Shown here: in pieces, positions 24,339-32,823 of the stretch
Numbering within the stretch: position 1 is the stretch's first letter
How the letters are laid out: each line of letters starts with the position of its first letter
Assembly (NCBI RefSeq): GCF_008801925.2
Contig: NZ_CP062804.1
Coordinates: forward strand, 1,922,001-1,986,000
Direction of reading: 5' to 3'
Source: Cupriavidus basilensis
GTDB taxonomy: Bacteria > Pseudomonadota > Gammaproteobacteria > Burkholderiales > Burkholderiaceae
DNA: 64,000 nt
The notes under the pieces: model-generated
Told to the model about the DNA's origin: nothing
The model's input: only the letters and a program-made list of their open reading frames with translations
Database searches by the model: none
Program-made: the position numbers and the translations under genes

Positions 24339-25073
24339 ATGGTGGAACAAGAAGTCGAGCGGGGCTCGGGAGTCGCGGTATGGCGCCAGATCGGCGAGGC
24401 CCTGGCGCTCGACATCCGCAACAAGCTCTATGTCCCGGGCGAGCGCCTGCCGCCTGAGCCAGAGCTGGCCACGCGTTTCGCCGTCAACCGCCATACCATC
24501 CGCCGCGCCATGGGCGAGCTGGAGCAAAACGGGCTGGTGCGCATCGAACAAGGCCGGGGCACCTTCGTGCAGGAACACGCCATCGACTACGCCATCGGGC
24601 GGCGCACGCGGTTTTCGCAGAACCTGGCCAGCCAGGGCATGCGCGGGCACATCGAGGTGCTGGAATCGCAAACATTGCGCGCGCCCGAGATCGCCAAGCA
24701 CCTGGGCCTGGCGCGCAGCGCGCCCATCCTGCGCGTGCAGATGCTGGGCAAGGCCGAAGCCCGCACCATCGACGTGGCCGAGCATTATTTCGATGCCACG
24801 CGGTTTCCCGGCATGGACGCCGAGCTGCGTGCGCGCCTGTCGATCTCCAAGGCGCTCGCCCATTACGGCATTACCGATTACACGCGCAAGTGGTCGCGCA
24901 TCACCGCCGCCATGCCGACGGCGCCGGTGGCCCGCCAGCTCAACCAGCCCAAGACGCGGCCGATCCTGCAGGTGGAGGCGCTCAACGTCGACCTGGACGG
25001 CGCGCCGCTGCAATACAGCGTGGTGCGCTTTGCCGGCGACTGGGTCCAGCTGACCGTAACCGATGAGGACTAA
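24339..25073 (+). CDS. phnF: PhnF, GntR/UTRA-family phosphonate regulator
   Basis: 244 residues from the ATG at 24339, chosen because AGGA lies four bases upstream; an ATG at 24318 would add seven residues. An N-terminal GntR winged helix (VWRQIGEALALDIRNKLYVPGERLPPE, VNRHTIRRAMGELEQNGLVRIEQGRGTFV) joins a UTRA effector domain (DYAIGRRTRFSQNLASQGM; PLQYSVVRFAGDWVQLTV). It is divergent from phnG and co-oriented with the second phnM, and candidate GTMTAGAC sites flank both. It probably represses both transcripts until phosphate starvation or ligand binding. Confidence 0.9.
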   Translation: MVEQEVERGSGVAVWRQIGEALALDIRNKLYVPGERLPPEPELATRFAVNRHTIRRAMGELEQNGLVRIEQGRGTFVQEHAIDYAIGRRTRFSQNLASQGMRGHIEVLESQTLRAPEIAKHLGLARSAPILRVQMLGKAEARTIDVAEHYFDATRFPGMDAELRARLSISKALAHYGITDYTRKWSRITAAMPTAPVARQLNQPKTRPILQVEALNVDLDGAPLQYSVVRFAGDWVQLTVTDED

Positions 25074-25119
25074 AATGCGCAATCGGCTGCAGTTTGGAAC
25101 GCGGTCCCACCGATCAAAT

Positions 25120-25142
25120 TGGTCTAGACATCTGTTTGTCAT
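25120..25142 (+). promoter_or_regulatory. Candidate PhnF operator overlapping a Pho-type repeat before second phnM
   Basis: TGGTCTAGACA (25120-25130) contains the perfect palindrome GTCTAGAC (25122-25129). Overlapping it, TAGACAT (25125-25131) and TTGTCAT (25136-25142) are spaced 11 bp apart like a PhoB box; TTGTCAT matches the CTGTCAT consensus at 6 of 7. Repressor and activator sites would thus interleave 24-45 bp before the start codon. Confidence 0.45.
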
Positions 25143-25165
25143 CTGCCCGCGCTAAGGTCGCCAGC

Positions 25166-26362
25166 ATGGATACCAATCACGCATCTCACCCCACCCTCGC
25201 CGGCCTGAGTGGCCGCCGCGTTCTCTCCGCCAACGGCATTGCGCCGGCCGCCTTCGCATTCCGCGACGGTTGCCTGGCAGGGCCAGCCAGCACGGCAGGG
25301 CCTGCCCTCGATGCGGGCGACCTGCTGGTGCTGCCCGGCATCGTGGATATTCACGGCGATGCCTTCGAGCGTGCCGTGATGCCGCGCCCCGGCGTGAGCT
25401 TTCCGTACACCAGCGCGCTGTTCGACGTGGACCGCCAGTTGCTCGCGCATGGCATCACCACCGAGCTGCACGGCGTGACGCTATCGTGGGAAGGCGGCCT
25501 GCGTGGCGAGGCTTACGCCCAGCGCATGTTCGACGGCCTGGAGCGCATGCGCGGCACCCTTGGCGCGCAGCACCATGTGCACCTGCGCTTCGAGGCACAT
25601 CACCTGGCCGGGCTGGAAACCGCGCTGGCCTGGATCGACAGCGGCAAGGTGCGCTTCCTGGCCATCAACGACCACCTGCCGCTGATGGCCACCCGCCTGC
25701 ATGTGGCGCGCAAGCTGGCGCAGTACGCGGACCGTGCGGAGTGCGACCCGGTCATCTTCCGCCAGCGCCTGGAGCAAGCCGCCGCGCAGGCGGGCGAGGT
25801 GCCCGAAGGCGTAGCCCGGCTGATTGCCGCCGCCCGCGCCGCCGGCCTGCAAGTCGCCTCGCACGACGACGGCGACGCCGCCACCCGCCAGCGCTATCAC
25901 CAGCAAGGCTGCACCGTGGCGGAGTTCCCGCTTACCGTGGATGTGGCCCGCGCCGCCCGCGCGCTGCGCAACTACGCGGTATTCGGCGCGCCGAACGTGA
26001 TCCGCGGCGGCAGCCACACTGGCGCCCCGGACGCTACCGAGATGATCGCGGCCGGACTGTGCAACGTGCTGGCCTCCGACTACTACTACCCGGCGCCCCT
26101 GCAAGCCGCGTTCCGCGTTGCGCAGCTCGGCGTGCTGCCGTTGCCGGCCGCCTGGGACCTGGTCTCGCGCAACCCGGCGCGCGCCGCCGGCATGAACGAC
26201 CGCGGCGCGCTCAGCCCCGGCCTGCGTGCCGACGCCATCATCGTCGACGACCGCGATCCCGCCCTGCCCCAGGTCTGCGCCGCCATTGTCGGTGGCGTGC
26301 TGCACCACGCCACGCGTGCCTTCCCGCTGGTGCAGGCCGGCGGCGAGCGGCGCGCGGCCTGA
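25166..26362 (+). CDS. phnM: Second PhnM-type amidohydrolase
   Basis: 398 residues. PhnM-family motifs: LPGIVDIHGDAFERAVMPRPGVSF (H-x-D metal motif), HGITTELHGVTLSWEGG, HLRFEAHH, INDHLPLM, VASHDDGDAATRQ, AEFPLTVDVA, GAPNVIRGGSHTGA and LASDYYYPAPLQAAF. Compared with the operon copy it keeps GGSHTG but lacks MDHSPGQ (replaced by INDHLPLM), so it may act on a different triphosphate or diphosphate substrate. It begins a three-gene unit with the DUF1045 gene and phnN, downstream of phnF. Confidence 0.88.
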   Translation: MDTNHASHPTLAGLSGRRVLSANGIAPAAFAFRDGCLAGPASTAGPALDAGDLLVLPGIVDIHGDAFERAVMPRPGVSFPYTSALFDVDRQLLAHGITTELHGVTLSWEGGLRGEAYAQRMFDGLERMRGTLGAQHHVHLRFEAHHLAGLETALAWIDSGKVRFLAINDHLPLMATRLHVARKLAQYADRAECDPVIFRQRLEQAAAQAGEVPEGVARLIAAARAAGLQVASHDDGDAATRQRYHQQGCTVAEFPLTVDVARAARALRNYAVFGAPNVIRGGSHTGAPDATEMIAAGLCNVLASDYYYPAPLQAAFRVAQLGVLPLPAAWDLVSRNPARAAGMNDRGALSPGLRADAIIVDDRDPALPQVCAAIVGGVLHHATRAFPLVQAGGERRAA

Positions 26363-26388
26363 CCCGCATGCACAGGATGCCGAGCCCG

Positions 26389-27150
26389 ATGTCGAACAAT
26401 CCACTGCCACAGGCTTACCGCTACGCCATCTACCTTAATCCTGCCGCGCCCTTTCGGCAGGTGGGCGAGCAATGGCTGGGGCGCAGCGCCGAAACAGGCG
26501 AGGCGATCGCGCGTACCGTACCCGACGCTGCCCGCCACATTGCCCACATTGCCCGCTGGACCGAAGCGCCGGCCCACTATGGCCTGCATGCCACGCTCAA
26601 GGCCCCGTTCCGGCTCGCGCACGGCCAGACGCCCGCAGGGCTGGACGCCGCCATGCGCGCCTTCGCGCTGGACCGCCAGCCCTTCGCGGTACCGCTAGCG
26701 CTGCATAACCTGCGGGGCTTCCTGGCCTGGAGCCTCGGCGGCGACGCCAGCGCCAATGCGCACATGCACGCGCTGGCAGACGCAGCGGTGCGTGAGTTCG
26801 ACAGCTTCCGCGCGCCGCCCACCCCTGCCGAGCTGGCACGCCGCAAGCCGGGCCAACTGAGCGAGCCAGCCCGGCGCATGCTGGAGGCGTGGGGCTACCC
26901 GTACGCATTCGAGACGTTTATTTTCCACATCACGCTCACTGGGCTGCTCGACCAAGCCGAGCAGGACAGCGCCATCGCCATGCTGCAAGCCGCAAGCGGC
27001 CCGCTGCTGCAGCAGCCGATGCCGGTACGCGACGTCAGCCTGTTCGTGCAGAGCGCGCCGGATGCGCCCTTCCTGGCCGCCCGCCACTATGGCTTTGACG
27101 GCACCACCACCGATGCCGCCGGCGCGGCTCTGCTGGAAGCCACGGCATGA
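26389..27150 (+). CDS. DUF1045 family 2H-phosphoesterase-like protein
   Basis: 253 residues from the ATG at 26389; a Met at 26368 is also possible. The two H-x-T motifs of the 2H phosphoesterase superfamily are present: HATL at residues 67-70 (in GLHATLKAPFRL) and HITL about residue 179 (in FIFHITLTGLLD). DUF1045 genes recur beside phn genes. 2H enzymes open cyclic phosphates, so a natural role is hydrolysis of 5-phosphoribosyl 1,2-cyclic phosphate, the PhnP step. No phnP is in the window; this assignment is inference. The stop overlaps the phnN start (ATGA). Confidence 0.83.
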   Translation: MSNNPLPQAYRYAIYLNPAAPFRQVGEQWLGRSAETGEAIARTVPDAARHIAHIARWTEAPAHYGLHATLKAPFRLAHGQTPAGLDAAMRAFALDRQPFAVPLALHNLRGFLAWSLGGDASANAHMHALADAAVREFDSFRAPPTPAELARRKPGQLSEPARRMLEAWGYPYAFETFIFHITLTGLLDQAEQDSAIAMLQAASGPLLQQPMPVRDVSLFVQSAPDAPFLAARHYGFDGTTTDAAGAALLEATA

Positions 27151-27797
27151 GCGCCAAGGCCATGCGCACCGCGGCGCGCGCCGACATCGCCGCGGCCGGT
27201 GCCGAAGCCCCGGACGGCAGCGGCCTGGTTTACCTGATGGGTCCCTCCGGCAGCGGCAAGGACTCGCTGCTGCGCGTGATGCGCGACAAGTTGCAGGATG
27301 ATGCCGGCGTACGCGTGGCGCAACGCTACATCACCCGCGCCAGCAGCGCCGATGAAGACAGCGTGGCGATTACCCCCGAGGCGTTCGAGCAACGCGTGGC
27401 GCAAGGCGGCTTTGCGCTGCACTGGCGCAGCCACGGCTTGTGCTACGGCATCGGGACCGAGCTTGACGACTGGCTGGCGCAAGGCTTGTGCGTGGTCGTG
27501 AACGGGTCACGCGAGCACCTGGCCGCCGCCCACGCGCGCTATCCGGCCCTGCACGCCGTACAGGTCAGCGTGCGCCTGCACGTGCTGGGAGAGCGCCTGC
27601 GGCTGCGCGGCCGCGAGGACGAGCAAGCCATCGTGCGGCGCCTGCAGCGCGCCGGCGAGCCGTTCGCCGTGCCGGCGGGGTGCCGGCTGACGGTGATCGA
27701 CAACAGCGGCGCGCTGGAGGACGCGGCAAGCGCGTTGATGCGGCTTACGCACGAGCGCACGCGCCAGCATCAACACCAGAACCAGCACCAGCCGTAG
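27147..27797 (+). CDS. phnN: PhnN, ribose 1,5-bisphosphokinase
   Basis: 216 residues with P-loop GPSGSGKDS at 32-40 and guanylate-kinase-like segments (YITRASSADEDSVAIT, ALHWRSHGLCYGIG, VVVNGSREHL, RGREDEQAIVRRL). It phosphorylates ribose 1,5-bisphosphate to PRPP, returning the C-P lyase ribose carrier to nucleotide metabolism. The last residues (RQHQHQNQHQP) are a His/Gln-rich tail beyond the usual family end. Its 3' end overlaps the convergent CoA-transferase gene by 53 bp. Confidence 0.9.
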   Translation: MSAKAMRTAARADIAAAGAEAPDGSGLVYLMGPSGSGKDSLLRVMRDKLQDDAGVRVAQRYITRASSADEDSVAITPEAFEQRVAQGGFALHWRSHGLCYGIGTELDDWLAQGLCVVVNGSREHLAAAHARYPALHAVQVSVRLHVLGERLRLRGREDEQAIVRRLQRAGEPFAVPAGCRLTVIDNSGALEDAASALMRLTHERTRQHQHQNQHQP

Positions 27798-29031
27798 GGT
27801 CCCGCTCCGGACCCGCCACCACGCCGGCATCATGCAGCCGGCCGACGGCGGCGCCATCCAGCCCCAGGACTTCATGCAGCACCTGATCGGTATGCGTGCC
27901 CAGCAACGCGGCAGGCAACGTTGCCGCGCGCTCCATCGACGCAACCCGTACTGCCGCGCCTGCCGCAAGATGTTCACCGACCCCTGGGGTCGCAATGCGC
28001 TCGAACACCGGATTGGCAAGGCTGACACGCGGATCGCCGGCCAGCAATTCGCCGACCGTGCTGTAGCGGCCCCAGCAGACCTTGCGCGCTTCCAGCAGGC
28101 GCTCCGCCTCGGCCTGCGTGCGGGCGGCAAACCAGGGGGCGACCAGCTCGGCAATGGCCTCGCGGCAGGCAAAGCGATCGGCCTCGTCGCCCAGGTTCAG
28201 GCCGGTGCGCTGCTCCAGCGCAGTCACCTGCCCGGCGATACCGCATGCCTCCACCAGCGCCTTCCATTGCCCCGCCGAGATCGCCGCCACCATCAGGCGG
28301 CCGCCGTCCAGCGTGCCAAAGTCGCGGCCGAAGGCGCCATACAGGTGGTTGCCGATCGACGGCCGCTCCTGCTGCAGCAATTCGGCTTCGGCCAGCAAGC
28401 CGAGATGCGACAGCATGGTGAAGGCCATGTCGGACAACGCCAGCTTTAGCTGCGCGCCTGCGCCCGTGCGCCGGCGCTGCGCCACCGCGGCGACCACGGC
28501 AAAGGCGGCCTGGTAGGCGCAGGCAATGTCCCACGCCGGCAGCACATGGTTGACCGGCCGCTCGCGCGACCCGCCGCCGGTGACAGCCGGATAACCGGTG
28601 GCGCAATTGACGGTGTAGTCCACCGCCGTGCCGCCGTCGCCGTTGCCCTGGATGGTGCAGCTGATCATGTCCGCGCGCCGCGCGGCCAGCGCCTCGTGCG
28701 CGAGCCACGGCGTGCCGATATTGGTCAGCAGCACGCCCGCATCCGGCCCGGGCGCCGTCGCCAGCGCCTGCACCAGTTCACGCCCTTCAGGCTTGCGCAG
28801 GTCGACCGCGATGCTCCGCTTGCCTTTGTTCAGCGCGGTCCAGTACAGGCTGCGCCCCTTGCCGCCGGCCTGCGGCATGCGCGGCATGCGCATGTAGTCG
28901 ATGCCGCCGCCGATCATGTCCACGCGGATCACGTCAGCGCCGAACTGAGCCAGCGTGAGGCCGGCCAGTGGCGCCGCGATAAAGGCCGAGCTTTCGATCA
29001 CGCGCAGCCGGTTGAGGAATGGGTAGGTCAT
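27745..29031 (-). CDS. Class III (CaiB/BaiF-type) CoA transferase
   Basis: 428 residues from the ATG at 29031 (MTYPFLNRLRVIESSAFIAAP). Family motifs: PLAGLTLAQFGADVIRVD, LYWTALNKGKRSIAVDLRKPEGREL, LLTNIGTPWLAHE (with the catalytic Asp region), DYTVNCATGYPAVTG and AFGRDFGTLDGGRLMVA. It transfers CoA between carboxylic acids without a free acid intermediate. Last gene of the leftward catabolic operon; its C-terminal tail (Gly/Ala/Asp-rich, 27745-27797) overlaps phnN on the other strand, suggesting a shifted stop. Confidence 0.87.
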   Translation of the reverse strand: MTYPFLNRLRVIESSAFIAAPLAGLTLAQFGADVIRVDMIGGGIDYMRMPRMPQAGGKGRSLYWTALNKGKRSIAVDLRKPEGRELVQALATAPGPDAGVLLTNIGTPWLAHEALAARRADMISCTIQGNGDGGTAVDYTVNCATGYPAVTGGGSRERPVNHVLPAWDIACAYQAAFAVVAAVAQRRRTGAGAQLKLALSDMAFTMLSHLGLLAEAELLQQERPSIGNHLYGAFGRDFGTLDGGRLMVAAISAGQWKALVEACGIAGQVTALEQRTGLNLGDEADRFACREAIAELVAPWFAARTQAEAERLLEARKVCWGRYSTVGELLAGDPRVSLANPVFERIATPGVGEHLAAGAAVRVASMERAATLPAALLGTHTDQVLHEVLGLDGAAVGRLHDAGVVAGPERDPTAGAGSGVDAGACARA

Positions 29032-29066
29032 GGGGCGGTCCGGTCCGTGGTGGCGTAGTGGCGGCG

Positions 29067-30263
29067 TCAGGCGCGTTCGAACACGGCGGCAATGCCCTGC
29101 CCGCCCCCGATGCACATGGTTTCCAGGCCGTAGCGCGCACCGCGCCGGCCCAGCTCGTGCATCAGCGAGGTCATGATGCGCACGCCGGTGGCGCCCACCG
29201 GATGCCCCAGCGAGATGCCGGACCCGTTCACATTGAAGCGATCCGGATCGTTCCAGCCCCAGCCCTTGGCGCAGGCCAGCGCCTGGCAGGCAAAGGCTTC
29301 GTTCAGCTCCACCAGGCCCATGTCGTCAAAGCCCAGCCCGTTCTTGCCGAACAGCTTCTTGACGGCTGGCACGGGGCCAATGCCCATGTGCGACGGCTCG
29401 CAACCGGCCACGGCCCAGCTATGCAGGTAGCCGATAGGCGCCAGGCCAAGCGCGTCCAGCTTGTCTTCGGCCACGATCAGGCAGGCGGCGGCGGCGTCGT
29501 TCTGCTGGCAGGCATTGCCGGCAGTGACGATGCCGTCCTTCATCAAGGGCTTGAGCCGCGCGAGCTGCTCGATGGTGAGATCGGCACGAATGCCCTCGTC
29601 CTCGCTCACGATCAGCGCTTCGCCCTTGCGCTGCGGCACGCTGACGGGCACCACTTCCTGCGCGAACTTGCCGCTGGACCACGCGGCGGCGGCGCGCTGG
29701 TGGCTGCGTAGCGCAAAGGCATCAGCCTCCTCGCGCGAGATGCCGTAGTCGCGAGCCAGGTTCTCGGCGGTCTCGATCATGCCGGAGATGCGGCCGAAGC
29801 GGGCTTCGGGCTGCGAGCGCTCGCGCCCGCGCTCCAGGCGGTCGTGGAACTTCACGGTGCCGGCGCGCTTGCCCCAGCGCATGTCGGTGGTGTAGTACTC
29901 CACGTTGCTCATGCTCTCGACGCCGCCGGCCAGCACGACATCGGCGGCGCCGGTCTGCACCATCATCGCAGCCGTGGCGATGGCCTGCAGGCCGCTGCCG
30001 CAGCGGCGGTCCAGCTGCATGCCGGCAACGCTGATGGGAAAGCCGGCCTGCAGCGCCACCCAGCGGCCGGTGCAAGGCACCTCCCCGTTGGCGTAGGAAT
30101 GCGCGAACACCACGTCCTCGATACGGGCCGGATCCAGGCCGGTGCGCTCGACCACGGCGCGCGCCACGGTGGCGCCGAGTTCTTCGACAGCGATGCTGCG
30201 CAGGCTGCCGCCGAACGCGCCGATGGGCGTGCGCAGCGGAGAGACAATGGCGGCTCGTTTCAT
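29067..30263 (-). CDS. Acetyl-CoA acetyltransferase / 3-ketoacyl-CoA thiolase
   Basis: 398 residues. Thiolase landmarks: acyl-accepting Cys88 in QLDRRCGSGLQA, ELNEAFACQAL, NVNGSGISLGHPVGATGVRI with the catalytic His, and ETMCIGGGQGIAAVFE with the second Cys. It cleaves 3-ketoacyl-CoA to acetyl-CoA. Its ATG overlaps the stop of the enoyl-CoA hydratase gene by 4 bp, placing it in the same beta-oxidation-like operon. Confidence 0.92.
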   Translation of the reverse strand: MKRAAIVSPLRTPIGAFGGSLRSIAVEELGATVARAVVERTGLDPARIEDVVFAHSYANGEVPCTGRWVALQAGFPISVAGMQLDRRCGSGLQAIATAAMMVQTGAADVVLAGGVESMSNVEYYTTDMRWGKRAGTVKFHDRLERGRERSQPEARFGRISGMIETAENLARDYGISREEADAFALRSHQRAAAAWSSGKFAQEVVPVSVPQRKGEALIVSEDEGIRADLTIEQLARLKPLMKDGIVTAGNACQQNDAAAACLIVAEDKLDALGLAPIGYLHSWAVAGCEPSHMGIGPVPAVKKLFGKNGLGFDDMGLVELNEAFACQALACAKGWGWNDPDRFNVNGSGISLGHPVGATGVRIMTSLMHELGRRGARYGLETMCIGGGQGIAAVFERA

Positions 30264-31084
30264 GATGGCATCCTTTGTTCTTGATGCAGTTCGTCAGTGC
30301 CGAACCGCGGGGTTTCCCTGGCGAAGAAGGCACGCACGCCCTCCTGCGCTTCCTTGGAACTGAAAACGCGGTCCAATAGCGGCAGCGCCCGCCGCATGGC
30401 CTCGTCTTCGGTCGTGTCAAAGCTCAGGTCGATGGCCTGCTTGCACAGCGCCAGCGCCAGCGGCGGGCGCTGCGCCAGTGTTGTAGCCAGCGCCAATGCC
30501 GCTTGCAGCGCCTGGCCTGGCGGCGCCACGCGGTTGACCAGGCCCCAGGCCAGCGCGGTGGCTGCATCAATGGGCTCGCCCAGGAACATCAGCTCCTTGG
30601 CGCGCCCTTCGCCCACGCGCCGCGTGACGCGCACCGGGCCGCCGCTGCCGGGAAACACGCCCAGCTTGATCTCGGGCAGCGCGAAGCGTGCCGTCTCGTC
30701 CGCCACGATCAGGTCGCAGCAGACCGCGATCTCCAGGCCGCCGCCGAACGCCAGGCCATTGACCGCCGCCACTGTCGGCTTCGGGAAATCGTCCAGCCGC
30801 CCAAACACCGCATGCTGCAACGCAAGCTTGCCCGGCACGATCTGCCCGGGCCGCATCAGCGGCCGGAACTCGGCGATATCGGACCCCGCGCAGAAGGCAC
30901 GGGTGCCGGCGCCGGTCAGCACCACGGCGCGCACGGCGGGATCGCGTTCCAGCGCGTCCAGCGCACGGTCAAGCGCCTCGGTCAGGCCGCGGAAAACCAC
31001 ATTCAGTGGCGGGTTGTCCAGCGTCAGCGTGGCAATGCCGTCTTTGGCGGCGCAACGCACCGGCCCTGCCGAGAACTCAGCCAT
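30260..31084 (-). CDS. Enoyl-CoA hydratase/isomerase
   Basis: 274 residues from the ATG at 31084 (MAEFSAGPVRC). Crotonase motifs: LTLDNPPLNVV, AVVLTGAGTRAFCAGSDIAEF (oxyanion hole), VAAVNGLAFGGGLEIAVCCDLIVAD and LPEIKLGVFPGSGG. The catalytic Glu pair position reads KLGVFPG and FGGGLE. It probably hydrates the unsaturated CoA thioester or cleaves it in a retro-Claisen manner. It overlaps both neighbours by 4-8 bp. Confidence 0.9.
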   Translation of the reverse strand: MAEFSAGPVRCAAKDGIATLTLDNPPLNVVFRGLTEALDRALDALERDPAVRAVVLTGAGTRAFCAGSDIAEFRPLMRPGQIVPGKLALQHAVFGRLDDFPKPTVAAVNGLAFGGGLEIAVCCDLIVADETARFALPEIKLGVFPGSGGPVRVTRRVGEGRAKELMFLGEPIDAATALAWGLVNRVAPPGQALQAALALATTLAQRPPLALALCKQAIDLSFDTTEDEAMRRALPLLDRVFSSKEAQEGVRAFFARETPRFGTDELHQEQRMPS

Positions 31085-31826
31085 AGCGCCCACCGGTGAC
31101 ATGCAGCACCTCGCCGGTAATGAAGCCGGCGCGCTCCGAAGCCAGGAAGGCCACCGCGTCGGCAATGTCGCCCGGCCGGCCAACCCGCTTGATCGGCTGC
31201 GCGGCGACGGCCCGCTCCTTGATGGTCTCGTAGGTCGGCAACGCCTGCACCATCTCGGTTTCCATGAAGCCAGGCGCCACGCAATTGACCGTCACGCCGT
31301 AGCGCCCTTCCTCCAGCGCCAGCGCCTTGGCCAAGCCGATCAGCCCGGCCTTGGCCGCCGCGTAATTGGCTTGCGTGGGATTGCCGAAGTGCGCGCGCGA
31401 GCTGATGTTGATGACCCGCCCCCAGCCTTGTTCGATCAAACGCGGCATCACGGCCTTGGTAGCCAGGAAGGCGCCCTTGAGCATGACCTCCATCACCAGG
31501 TCCCAGTCCTCCTCGGTCATCTTGACAAGGTACTTGTCGCGCGGAAAACCGGCGTTGTTGACCAGGATGTGCACCCCGCCAAAATGCGCGACGGTTTCAT
31601 CCACCAGCCGCTGCACATCGGCGCCCTTGGTGATGTCCGCGACGATGCAATACGCCTGCAAGCCGTCTGCGCGCAGCGCGGCGGCCGTAGCTTCGGCCTG
31701 CTCGCGCAGGATGTCCGTGATCACCACCTTGACGCCCTCTTGCGCCAGGTGGCGTGCCGTAGCCGCGCCCAGGCCGCGGGCCGAGCCCGTGACAATGGCG
31801 ACTTTGTCCTTGATCAGCAGATCCAT
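31077..31826 (-). CDS. SDR family oxidoreductase (FabG-like 3-hydroxyacyl dehydrogenase)
   Basis: 249 residues. Classical SDR: TGSARGLGAATA nucleotide motif at 13-24, NNAG in LVNNAGFPRDKYL, catalytic Ser in NISSRAHFG, Y-x-x-x-K in NYAAAKAGLIGLAKALA, and PGFMETEM. In this operon it most likely oxidises the 3-hydroxyacyl-CoA made by the hydratase before thiolysis. A GAGGAGAACC ribosome-binding site precedes the ATG. Confidence 0.9.
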   Translation of the reverse strand: MDLLIKDKVAIVTGSARGLGAATARHLAQEGVKVVITDILREQAEATAAALRADGLQAYCIVADITKGADVQRLVDETVAHFGGVHILVNNAGFPRDKYLVKMTEEDWDLVMEVMLKGAFLATKAVMPRLIEQGWGRVINISSRAHFGNPTQANYAAAKAGLIGLAKALALEEGRYGVTVNCVAPGFMETEMVQALPTYETIKERAVAAQPIKRVGRPGDIADAVAFLASERAGFITGEVLHVTGGRYG

Positions 31827-31883
31827 TCGGTTCTCCTCGGAATACGTGTGTCGGGATGGCTGCGCAAGCAGCGTCAGATTGGG

Positions 31884-32777
31884 TCAGATTGGCGCGGGCG
31901 GCCGGCTCAGGTCCACGCGCCCGGCGTTGAGCACTACCACGCCGCGTTCCAGCGCCGTGGTGCGCAGCGACACCACCGGGCCATCGACCCAGATCGCCGT
32001 GCGCAGCGTTTCGCCGGGCAACACCGGGGCCGTAAAGCGCACCCGCATGCCGCGCACCGTCGCGGCATCGTAAGCCAGCACGGTGTTCAGCACGGCATGC
32101 ATGGCGATGCCCATGGTGCAAAGGCCATGCAGGATGGGCCGCGCGAACCCGGCCGCTTGCGCCACCGCCGGGTCGGCGTGCAAGGGATTGAAGTCTCCGT
32201 TGAGCCGGTACAGCAGTGCAGCCTGCGGCAGCGTCGCCAGATCGCACACGGCGTCCGGTTCGCGCTCAGGCATCGCATGCGGGGGCGGCGGCGAGCCCGC
32301 CGTGGCACCGCCGGCGGCAAAGCCCCCGTCGGCGCGCAGCATGGTGGTCTGGGTGACGGTGGCCAGCAGCTCGCCGGTGGCCGCGTCATGCACCTGGCGC
32401 TCCTGCATCATCAACGCGCCTTTGTCCGGGCCTTTGTCGTACAGCGCGGTGACCTTGTTCCTGCCGACCACCCGCCCCTGCGCCGGCAACGGCCGGTGCA
32501 GCACGAACGCTTGCTCGGCATGCACCAGTTTTTGCCAAGTGATGCCGGTATCCGGCTGGTCAGCCCAGAAGCCGCTGTAACCCAGCACGTTGACCAGCGT
32601 GGGCAGCGCCTGCAGGCCGCCGCGTGCGTGCTCATAGACGTAGCGCAACTGGCCAGCGTCCAGCGGATCGGCGCCCAGGCCGATGCCCAGCGCATAGCAC
32701 ATGCTGTCGCGCGCGCTGTAAGCCTGCTCGACGGGCGCGAACTGGCGGCTGAGGAGATGTTTGGGGTCGAGTGGCAT
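31884..32777 (-). CDS. MaoC-type (hydratase 2) enoyl-CoA hydratase
   Basis: 297 residues forming a double hot-dog. The C-terminal half carries the hydratase-2 motif YRLNGDFNPLHADPAVAQAAGF with catalytic Asp and His near residues 194-200, followed by PILHGLCTMG. The N-terminal half (DSMCYALGIGLGADP, VYEHARGGLQALPT) is the non-catalytic fold typical of MFE-2-like proteins. It hydrates 2-enoyl-CoA to (R)-3-hydroxyacyl-CoA. The operon therefore has two enoyl-CoA hydratases of unrelated folds. Confidence 0.9.
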   Translation of the reverse strand: MPLDPKHLLSRQFAPVEQAYSARDSMCYALGIGLGADPLDAGQLRYVYEHARGGLQALPTLVNVLGYSGFWADQPDTGITWQKLVHAEQAFVLHRPLPAQGRVVGRNKVTALYDKGPDKGALMMQERQVHDAATGELLATVTQTTMLRADGGFAAGGATAGSPPPPHAMPEREPDAVCDLATLPQAALLYRLNGDFNPLHADPAVAQAAGFARPILHGLCTMGIAMHAVLNTVLAYDAATVRGMRVRFTAPVLPGETLRTAIWVDGPVVSLRTTALERGVVVLNAGRVDLSRPPAPI

Positions 32778-32823
32778 GGCGTGTTGTCTGCTGTTGTCTG
32801 CTGGATGGTGACGGCGTCAGGCG

